Shown here one piece after another: positions 6,950-12,194 of a DNA stretch of 12,194 nt. Position 1 is the stretch's first letter; the number at the start of each line of letters is the position of its first letter. This DNA is from an uncultured Flammeovirgaceae bacterium (GTDB taxonomy: Bacteria; Bacteroidota; Bacteroidia; Cytophagales; Cyclobacteriaceae). The notes under the pieces were generated by a model. That model ran no database searches and was not told the origin of the DNA. It saw only the letters and a program-made list of their open reading frames with translations. A program made the translations under genes and the position numbers. Location of the stretch: the NCBI GenBank assembly GCA_946886805.1, contig CAMPJM010000070.1, forward strand, positions 1-12,194. The letters are read 5' to 3'.

Positions 6950-9049
6950 ATGGAAAAAGATCAAAAGTATTTTGACCGCGACCTAAGTTGGTTGACTTTT
7001 AATTATCGGGTATTATTGGAAGCGAAAGATAATAAGTTGCCACTATATGAACGGATAAAATTTCTTGGGATCTATTCTTCCAATCTTGATGAATTTTTTA
7101 GAGTCAGGGTTGCCTCATTGAGAAGCTTAAAAAAACTAGCGAAGAAGAGTAGAAAAGAATACCTTGATTTTAAGCCGAAAAAAGTGTTGAATAAAATTTA
7201 TGAGGTTGTAGATGAGCAACAAAATGAATTTGGCGAGATCTACAGAAACTCCATTTTACCAGATCTGAAGGCAAATAACATAGTACTTTATAACGATATA
7301 GATGAGCTGCCTCTGCTGCACCAAAACTTTATCACAAAATACTTTAGAAGTAAGGTGCTTTCTTATGTGCAAACCGTCTTCCTAATGAATAAAAGCAAAA
7401 ATATATTTCTTGACAACAGAAAATTATATTTTGCTGTAAGGTTGAAAAATAAAGAAGATAAAATAAATGACGGGAATATAATTTATGCCCATTTAAATAT
7501 TCCTTCGGATAACCTTCCAAGATTTCTTGAATTGCCAAAAATAGACGGAAGCTATTATTATATATTCCTGGATGATGTAATACGGTTTAACTTGAAATAT
7601 TCTTTTCCGGGCTACGACGTAATCGACGCCTATAGCATCAAGTTAAACAGAGATGCGGATTTACAAATAGAGGATGAATATGAGGGTGATTTAGTAGAAA
7701 AAATTAAGATGAATCTATCTCAAAGGCAAAAAGGCCTGCCTGCGCGATTTTTATATGATCTTAAAATGCCGAAGGAGTTTCTAAGCTATCTAAAAAATGT
7801 ATTTCAGCTTACAGATAAAGATCTTGTTCCAGGGGGTAGATATCACAATTTGTTTGATTTAATGGAGTTTCCCAATCCGATTAAACCATCCCTTGAGGCA
7901 CCTCCTATGCCACCGCTTTCTGATCCGGAATTAGATGAGGTTGAATCGATGTTCACTGCTATAGATGAAAAAGACAGGGTATTACATTTTCCATATCAAT
8001 CTTATGAGTATGTGTTGAGGTTTTTCAATGAGGCTAGTATTGATCCTCATGTAAGGGAAATAAAGATTACCTTATATAGAATAGCTGGAAATTCATTTAT
8101 TGCAAATTCGCTTATCAGTGCTGCCAGAAATGGTAAAGATGTTACAGTATTTGTAGAGGTAAAAGCCAGGTTCGACGAAGCAAACAATTTAAAATGGGCA
8201 TCGGAAATGGAACTGGCAGGAATAAAGATCATCTATAGTATTCCCGGATTAAAGGTGCACGCAAAAGTAGCTTTGGTAACGATGAAAACGGATTCTGGCA
8301 CAACAAAGAAATACGCCTATTTAGGTACTGGCAATTTCAACGAAAATACCGCCAGGATTTATGCGGACCACGGCTTATTCACGTCCAATAAATCGATTGC
8401 CGACGAATTGGACAGTGTTTTTAATTATTTGAAGGAAAAAAAGAAAATAACCAGCCTTAATCATTTACTTGTCGCCAAACATAACCTTAAGGAGAAATTC
8501 GTATCATTAATAGACAGGGAAATAGCCAATGCAAAAGCAGGAAAATCTGCGCAAATAATAGTAAAGCTAAATAATATCGAAGATGAATCGATGATTGATA
8601 AACTTTACGAAGCTAGTCAGGCTGGTGTTAAGATAGCACTAATTATAAGAGCTATTTGTTGCGTAATTCCTCAGGTTCCTAATATTAGTGAGAATATTAC
8701 CTTGTATAGAATTGTAGACAGGTTTCTGGAACATGCCAGAGTATTTATTTTTGGCAATGACGGGAAAGAGGAGATGTTTATTGGTTCTGCAGATTGGATG
8801 AAGAGAAACTTGTATAGAAGAATAGAAGTTTGTTATCCGGTATATGATAAAGACATTCAGGCAGAAATAAAAAAGATCATACAATTTCAACTAGCTGATA
8901 ATACCAAAGCAAAGCGCTTGGACCAACAATTAAAACATATATCATTAAACACGGATGAAGGAGATTCTATCAGAGCTCAGGAGGATACTTATGAATGGTT
9001 AAAAAATAAGAGTCTCAAAACAAAAAGGACTTCCAATATAGAAAGTTAA
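6950..9049 (+). CDS. ppk1: polyphosphate kinase 1
   Basis: A 699-residue enzyme that reversibly transfers the gamma phosphate of ATP onto inorganic polyphosphate chains, by way of a phosphohistidine. The PPK1 domain order is intact: N domain with FDRDLSWLTFNYRVL (8-22) and SSNLDEFFRVRV (43-54, including the ATP-contact N45), a middle head domain, then two phospholipase D-like C domains. Key residues match the E. coli enzyme: R377 (LYRIAG), R407 (ARFDE), the phosphorylated His H437 in GLKVHAKVAL, GTGNFNENTA at 459-468, and the second His H595 in EHARVFIFG. IRAICC at 566-571 has Ala where Gly is more usual. Length is standard (E. coli 688). The last 40 residues are charged and variable. The NUDIX gene starts 7 bp after its stop, so they form a likely operon. 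Polyphosphate serves phosphate storage and stress tolerance; no phoU, ppx or phosphate-transport gene is in view. Confidence 0.98.
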   Translation: MEKDQKYFDRDLSWLTFNYRVLLEAKDNKLPLYERIKFLGIYSSNLDEFFRVRVASLRSLKKLAKKSRKEYLDFKPKKVLNKIYEVVDEQQNEFGEIYRNSILPDLKANNIVLYNDIDELPLLHQNFITKYFRSKVLSYVQTVFLMNKSKNIFLDNRKLYFAVRLKNKEDKINDGNIIYAHLNIPSDNLPRFLELPKIDGSYYYIFLDDVIRFNLKYSFPGYDVIDAYSIKLNRDADLQIEDEYEGDLVEKIKMNLSQRQKGLPARFLYDLKMPKEFLSYLKNVFQLTDKDLVPGGRYHNLFDLMEFPNPIKPSLEAPPMPPLSDPELDEVESMFTAIDEKDRVLHFPYQSYEYVLRFFNEASIDPHVREIKITLYRIAGNSFIANSLISAARNGKDVTVFVEVKARFDEANNLKWASEMELAGIKIIYSIPGLKVHAKVALVTMKTDSGTTKKYAYLGTGNFNENTARIYADHGLFTSNKSIADELDSVFNYLKEKKKITSLNHLLVAKHNLKEKFVSLIDREIANAKAGKSAQIIVKLNNIEDESMIDKLYEASQAGVKIALIIRAICCVIPQVPNISENITLYRIVDRFLEHARVFIFGNDGKEEMFIGSADWMKRNLYRRIEVCYPVYDKDIQAEIKKIIQFQLADNTKAKRLDQQLKHISLNTDEGDSIRAQEDTYEWLKNKSLKTKRTSNIES

Positions 9050-9056
9050 AATTACC

Positions 9057-9512
9057 ATGATTGTTAGTGCCGGTTTGTTAATGTATAAAATAGAACGAAA
9101 AGTTTTTGTATATGTAGTACATCCCGGTGGACCATATTTTAGAAATAAAGATAAAGGCTGGTGGACAATACCCAAAGGCTTGCCAAATCCTGATGAAGAC
9201 CTGTTAAATACGGCGATCAGGGAGTTTGAAGAGGAAACAGGAATTAAATCGATACCGCCTTATTTAGATTTGGGTAATGTGAAACAGAAAGGTGGAAAAA
9301 TCGTAAATTGTTGGGCATTTAAGATTGATTCGTCCGTTGAGATAGAGTTTAAGAGCAATAACTTTTTAATGGAGTGGCCTCCAGCTTCAGGGAAAAATGT
9401 TTTATTTCCGGAAGTAGATAAAGCAGAGTGGATGGAAATAGAAAAAGCAATGCTTTATATAAATGAACGGCAAAAAGTATTTCTTGACAGATTAAATGAC
9501 CTGGTCTTGTAG
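9057..9512 (+). CDS. NUDIX hydrolase (predicted NTP pyrophosphohydrolase, COG4119-like)
   Basis: A 151-residue NUDIX protein that cleaves a nucleoside diphosphate linked to another group, or a related pyrophosphate. The NUDIX box is exact: G41, E47, then R55-E56-x-x-E59-E60-x-G62, within GLPNPDEDLL and AIREFEEETGI. The N-terminal motif SAGLLMY (4-10), followed by HPGGPYF (22-28) and GWWTIPKG (34-41), resembles the group annotated as predicted NTP pyrophosphohydrolase (COG4119, recalled, not searched). A single compact domain with no signal or membrane segment indicates a cytosolic enzyme. It starts 7 bp after ppk1, so the two are probably translated from one message. This pairing hints at a substrate tied to polyphosphate or to nucleotide polyphosphates such as Ap4A, but the box alone does not define the substrate. 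No terminator is obvious after it; an AT-rich palindrome (TTTTAATATTAAAA, 9606-9619) lies about 95 bp downstream. Confidence 0.92.
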   Translation: MIVSAGLLMYKIERKVFVYVVHPGGPYFRNKDKGWWTIPKGLPNPDEDLLNTAIREFEEETGIKSIPPYLDLGNVKQKGGKIVNCWAFKIDSSVEIEFKSNNFLMEWPPASGKNVLFPEVDKAEWMEIEKAMLYINERQKVFLDRLNDLVL

Positions 9513-9657
9513 CGTATTGTAGCATTGAAATATTGAAAAGAATGAACCTATTTATAAGCTATAATTGTTCATGGTGGAGCTATCGCTAAGTAGTTTTTGA
9601 CACGCTTTTAATATTAAAACTATTTTTGATTAACAAAGGCGTTTTTTAAAAATTACA

Positions 9658-9665
9658 TATATTTG
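9658..9665 (+). promoter_or_regulatory. -7 promoter element before the response regulator
   Basis: TATATTTG is an exact match to the Bacteroidota -7 consensus TAnnTTTG. The expected start is near 9671, giving a leader of about 40 nt before the ATG at 9711. A good -33 TTTG at the usual 17-23 bp spacing is absent; the nearest TTTG (9625-9628) is 29 bp away. The AT-rich palindrome at 9606-9619 lies upstream and could be an operator or chance. Confidence 0.45.
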
Positions 9666-9710
9666 TATTCTCAATTTTTTTATTTAAATAATTAAAACTT
9701 ATTTCATTTC

Positions 9711-10100
9711 ATGAAACTACGCAGGATTTTAGTTATTGATGATGATGAACTTAACAATTTTGCATTAGGCAAATTTCTGGAGTCATATATATCCCCTTCC
9801 AATATAATAGTACAAACTAACGGTTGGGAAGCTATAGAGCATCTGGAACGTTGCAAGCAAAAAAAAGAATCATCTCCCGATATTATTTTTGTAGATTTAT
9901 CTATGCCTGATATGGACGGCTTTGAGTTTCTTGGTTACTATCAAAAAAATTTCTACGAGGCTTTACCAAGTACTAAATTAATGATTTTAACTTGCTCTAC
10001 ACGGGATTCTGATGAAAAAAAGGCGTTAGAATATACATGTGTTAGCGATTACCTTAGCAAACCTTTGTCGGATGAAAAGATGAGCGAATTTGTAGGGTAA
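9711..10100 (+). CDS. single-domain response regulator (CheY-like receiver)
   Basis: A 129-residue protein made of one receiver domain and no output domain. The acidic pocket is D10-D11-D12 in LVIDDDE. The phospho-acceptor is D62 in IIFVDLSMPDMDGFEF, the switch Thr is T94 in MILTCST, Y114 is the aromatic switch residue in DYLSKP, and K117 is the conserved lysine. All residues for phosphorylation are present, so it should be functional. Such stand-alone receivers act through protein contacts or as shuttles in phosphorelays rather than by binding DNA. A histidine kinase gene follows 198 bp later on the same strand and is a candidate partner, although the gap is too long to be sure of an operon. 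It has its own -7 element upstream. The C-terminus ends shortly after the last helix, as in normal CheY-sized proteins. Confidence 0.95.
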   Translation: MKLRRILVIDDDELNNFALGKFLESYISPSNIIVQTNGWEAIEHLERCKQKKESSPDIIFVDLSMPDMDGFEFLGYYQKNFYEALPSTKLMILTCSTRDSDEKKALEYTCVSDYLSKPLSDEKMSEFVG

Positions 10101-10297
10101 TTTATAGGACCTGATTTTTTTCAAACTTTGCCATTTTTTGATAGTTAATATATTATTGGTGCGATTAAAAGCATTTTTTTATTTAGAAGCTACCTTTATG
10201 GGCTAACTGTTTCGTCTTTTTGGCCTAATTTTTTAATAGCTATCCTGTAGAGGGTTATTTTTTGGTGGTGATTTATGCTATTTTTTAATCTACTATT

Positions 10298-11464
10298 ATG
10301 GTCAATAATGATAATAAAGGTTTTGTTTTAGTATGTAAAAAGAGCGGGGCACTTGATTCTGTAATAAGAGACGACTACAATATTTTTTCAGGTAAGAGGA
10401 ATAATATTTACGATTTTTTTGAGCAAGATTATAAAAGTGAACTCGAAAAATTTTTGTATAAGGTCCATGATTTTAGATCCTACCTAGAAAACGCCATCAA
10501 GATCAAAGAAAAGGATAAGAATTCAAACTTTTATTTAGTTGGTGCTCCTTATTATGAGAATGCTATAATTATAGGATCTTCAACAGAAGATTTTCATGAT
10601 TTTTTTGAAGAGGTGCAGGAGAATTTTTCGCCCGAATTAGAAAGCCCTCCGCAGGTTATAGAAAAAAGCCCGAATGCTCATGATGAGAATTTGTTGAACC
10701 CTGAATCTAACACCGCAAGTGTTTCGCAAATCGAAGAATTGAAAGCGCAGCTTGAGCTAAAAGAGATTGCGCTTATAAATAAGAACAAGGAACTGGAACA
10801 ATTTGCCCATATTGTTTCTCATGATTTAAAAGCCCCTTTATCGCAATCAAAATTAATCGTTCATTTGCTAAATAAGAAGTTGCAGGAGGAGGAATATAAT
10901 AAAGACGTAGCTGAGCTGTTTAAAATGCTCGTTGTAAGCACCAACCATATGTCGGACCTGATAGATAGCATACAGTTGTATTCAAAATCAGGATTCCTGG
11001 TGCAGGAATTATCTAGCTTTGATCTTGCGGAGTCGATTGAGGAGGTGTTGAAACAAGCACAGGTTCCCCCTGGAATTGTGATAACGTATGATCAAAATCT
11101 TCCGGACATTTATGGTAACAAGCCGCACTTACAGCAAGTGTTATCGCAATTGATTGGTAATGCTATCCGTTTCCATCACAAATCGGCGGGAAACATCTCA
11201 ATAAAGTTTAGTGATATGGGCGATGTTTTTAAATTCGAAGTTATCGATGATGGCCCTGGTATTCCGGAAGAATATCACGAAAGGATTTTTGAAATTTTCA
11301 ATAAATCCCATTTGAGAAGTGAAAAAGAGGGCACGGGAGTAGGCCTTTCTATTGTCAAGAAATTAGTGGAGGGAGCCGGGGGTGCAGTATCCCTGGATTC
11401 AAAAGTTGGCAAAGGATCGAATTTTAAATTCGTCTGGCCAAAATTGAAGGAGACAAGTATTTGA
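10298..11464 (+). CDS. soluble sensor histidine kinase with divergent N-terminal domain
   Basis: A 388-residue kinase with no membrane segment or signal peptide, so it is cytosolic. Residues 1-105 form a compact alpha/beta region with strand-like FVLVCKKSG and NAIIIGSS; this could be a divergent PAS-like sensor, but I recognise no definite family. Residues 110-143 are a Pro/Asn-rich linker. Then a coiled coil (about 145-170) leads into the HisKA domain with the phospho-site H175 in FAHIVSHDLKAPL. The ATPase domain shows the N-box with N288 (QLIGNAIRFHH), the G1 box DDGPGIP (317-323), an F-box around RIFEIF, and the G2 box GTGVGLSIVKKL (345-356). The sequence ends just after the catalytic core with no receiver fused. 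It follows the single-domain response regulator by 197 bp, so the two may form a two-component pair (inference). The signal sensed is unknown. Confidence 0.93.
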   Translation: MVNNDNKGFVLVCKKSGALDSVIRDDYNIFSGKRNNIYDFFEQDYKSELEKFLYKVHDFRSYLENAIKIKEKDKNSNFYLVGAPYYENAIIIGSSTEDFHDFFEEVQENFSPELESPPQVIEKSPNAHDENLLNPESNTASVSQIEELKAQLELKEIALINKNKELEQFAHIVSHDLKAPLSQSKLIVHLLNKKLQEEEYNKDVAELFKMLVVSTNHMSDLIDSIQLYSKSGFLVQELSSFDLAESIEEVLKQAQVPPGIVITYDQNLPDIYGNKPHLQQVLSQLIGNAIRFHHKSAGNISIKFSDMGDVFKFEVIDDGPGIPEEYHERIFEIFNKSHLRSEKEGTGVGLSIVKKLVEGAGGAVSLDSKVGKGSNFKFVWPKLKETSI

Positions 11465-11803
11465 TTGCAGCTCAAAGTATAATAGGAACAGGCGTTTTAA
11501 ATTTTCAGTTAAGATTTGCAGCCGTTTCCGCGTCGAGCTTTTTGTAGACTTAATAAGGTGTTATGAATGATAGTTAAAACATTGATTTTTGAATAAGGTT
11601 GGGATGGAACAATGTCTGTAGAACACATGTTGTAAGGATAATGTTGATAAGTATATTATAATATTGAAAGTAATTGCTTACTTTTGTTTACCTCTTACTA
11701 GAATGATGTATTTTCACGCGTTATTGTATTGCAAAAATATTCTTTGATTGCTTATGTTTTTGCCTTAAATTTAGACTTTAACCTTTAATCAAACCTTCGC
11801 CTC
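11465..11803. other. 339-bp gap with an inverted repeat and promoter-like elements
   Basis: No reading frame of useful length is seen on the plus strand. A perfect inverted repeat, AAAGTAA (11667-11673) and TTACTTT (11678-11684) around TTGC, overlaps TACTTTTG (11679-11686), an exact match to the -7 consensus TAnnTTTG. No good -33 element accompanies it. It could be a repressed second promoter for the small gene, about 112 nt upstream of its start, the weak end of the kinase transcript, or chance in AT-rich DNA. The first 200 bp hold nothing I can support. Confidence 0.4.
11743..11773 (+). promoter_or_regulatory. likely promoter of the 52-residue small gene
   Basis: TTTG at 11743-11746 and TAAATTTA at 11766-11773 are separated by 19 bp, the classical spacing for Bacteroidota -33/-7 elements, with only the last base of the -7 element differing. 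A start near 11780 would give a leader of about 24 nt before the ATG at 11804. An alternative -7 candidate, TATGTTTT (11753-11760), pairs with TTG at 11729-11731, 21 bp away. Confidence 0.4.
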
Positions 11804-11962
11804 ATGGAAGTTACTTTAAAAGAATTAGAAATTTTACTAGATAAAAAGTTAGAACCCATCTATAATAAGCTAAATGATATTTCAAGAGATCTTTCCCAGA
11901 TAAGAAGAGATTTAGGTTATGATAACCTAAGGGTGATACGTGACAATAAAGACGAGATGTAA
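11804..11962 (+). CDS. 52-residue helical small protein, unknown function
   Basis: A short reading frame from ATG 11804 to TAA 11960-11962, with no recognised family. The protein begins MEVTLKELEILLDKKLEP and continues through IYNKLNDISRDLSQIRRDLG to a polar tail ending in NKDEM. Residues 5-37 have regularly spaced Leu/Ile in an a/d-like pattern (L5, L8, L11/L12, L16, I19, L23, I26, L30, I33, L37) with many Lys, Asp and Glu between, as expected for an amphipathic helix or coiled coil. There is no signal peptide or membrane segment and no cysteine. The coding case rests on a plausible promoter just upstream, a clean helical sequence, and a strong intrinsic terminator 26 bp after the stop, which together make a complete one-gene unit. 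It may be a dimerising or partner-binding protein, but no function can be assigned. Confidence 0.75.
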   Translation: MEVTLKELEILLDKKLEPIYNKLNDISRDLSQIRRDLGYDNLRVIRDNKDEM

Positions 11963-11988
11963 TTCGTCAATTCTAACTAAAAATATTT

Positions 11989-12012
11989 AAGAGGCTGTTG
12001 CCTCTTTTTTTT
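11989..12012 (+). terminator. intrinsic terminator after the small gene
   Basis: AAGAGGC (11989-11995) and GCCTCTT (12000-12006) form a perfect 7-bp stem around a TGTT loop, running into an eight-T tract at 12005-12012. This is a textbook Rho-independent terminator 26 bp after the small gene's stop. Confidence 0.93.
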
Positions 12013-12095
12013 GGTTGAATTTTAACCCACTCGTTAGTTGAGTTACATCCCCAATTAGCAAAAACCTCACTTGTTTGACCCACCTCTAAACCAAT

Positions 12096-12131
12096 AAAAA
12101 AAGCAGTTACAATACGATACTGTAACTGCTT
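12096..12131 (-). terminator. intrinsic terminator of the minus-strand tRNA
   Basis: AAGCAGTTACA (12101-12111) and TGTAACTGCTT (12121-12131) form a perfect 11-bp stem with a 9-nt loop. On the plus strand the left side is flanked by a run of A (12096-12102), which on the minus strand is a T-run directly after the stem. The terminator starts about 11 nt after the tRNA 3' end and faces the plus-strand terminator at 11989-12012, so transcription is convergent here. Confidence 0.92.
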
Positions 12132-12142
12132 GATTGTCAATG

Positions 12143-12194
12143 TGGGCGATGCAGGATTCGAACCAGCGACCCCCAGCTTGTCGAGCTGGTGCTC
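12143..12194 (-). tRNA. tRNA-Val (anticodon GAC), 5' part cut off by the window end
   Basis: Read on the minus strand, the visible part runs from the 3' half of the D stem (GAGC, positions 22-25) to the discriminator. The anticodon stem CCAGC/GCTGG encloses the loop TCGACAA, giving anticodon GAC, which reads Val codons GUC and GUU. The variable loop is GGGTC. The T arm is GCTGG-TTCGAAT-CCTGC, the acceptor strand ATCGCCC and the discriminator A73, which fits Val. CCA is not encoded, as is common in Bacteroidota. Two oddities are seen: position 33 is C instead of the near-universal U, and T-stem positions 51 and 63 are both U and do not pair. The other four T-stem pairs are normal. About 22 nt of the 5' end lie beyond the window. 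Confidence 0.88.

Noticed and set aside
9606..9619. TTTTAATATTAAAA palindrome as an operator or terminator
   Set aside because: It is pure A/T and could arise by chance; no T-run or conserved context supports a role.

Overview
The window reads as ordinary chromosome of an AT-rich member of the Bacteroidota, most likely a pigmented, carotenoid-making bacterium of the Cytophagales type. Supporting signs are TAnnTTTG-type promoter elements, the absence of clear Shine-Dalgarno sequences before most starts, a fused CrtYc-CrtYd lycopene cyclase, a tRNA gene that does not encode CCA, and the general character of the proteins. Genus-level placement is not possible from the sequence alone. No phage, transposon, CRISPR array or defence island is visible, and composition is even apart from one short GC-rich intergenic repeat.

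Layout. (1) 70-5386, plus strand: a carotenoid biosynthesis unit led by an ECF-type sigma factor, then crtI (phytoene desaturase), crtB (phytoene synthase), a fused lycopene cyclase, ispH (last step of the MEP isoprenoid pathway) and a CrtW-like beta-carotene ketolase. Spacings are short (8-13 bp) except 86 bp before crtI and 147 bp between crtB and the cyclase; the latter gap holds the GC-rich hairpin repeat. IspH supplies IPP and DMAPP. From GGPP, CrtB makes phytoene, CrtI lycopene, CrtYcd beta-carotene, and CrtW a 4-keto product (echinenone/canthaxanthin). No hydroxylase (CrtZ) is in the window. (2) 5534-6628: a membrane-anchored class III nucleotide cyclase whose two substrate-selecting positions are non-canonical. 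(3) 6629-6949: a 321-bp gap with a hairpin and a cluster of GTGA/TCAC motifs. (4) 6950-9512: ppk1 (polyphosphate kinase) and a NUDIX hydrolase 7 bp apart, a probable two-gene phosphate/nucleotide metabolism operon. (5) 9711-11464: a single-domain response regulator behind a perfect -7 promoter element, then a soluble histidine kinase. (6) 11465-12012: a gap with promoter-like elements, a 52-residue helical small protein with its own promoter and a strong intrinsic terminator. (7) 12096-12194, minus strand: a tRNA-Val(GAC) cut by the window end, with its own terminator, convergent to the small gene.

The most unusual items are the cyclase with altered substrate residues, the small stand-alone helical gene, the tRNA with C33 and a T-stem mismatch, and the GC-rich repeat inside the pigment operon. 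I see no clear evidence of a wholly new multi-gene system.
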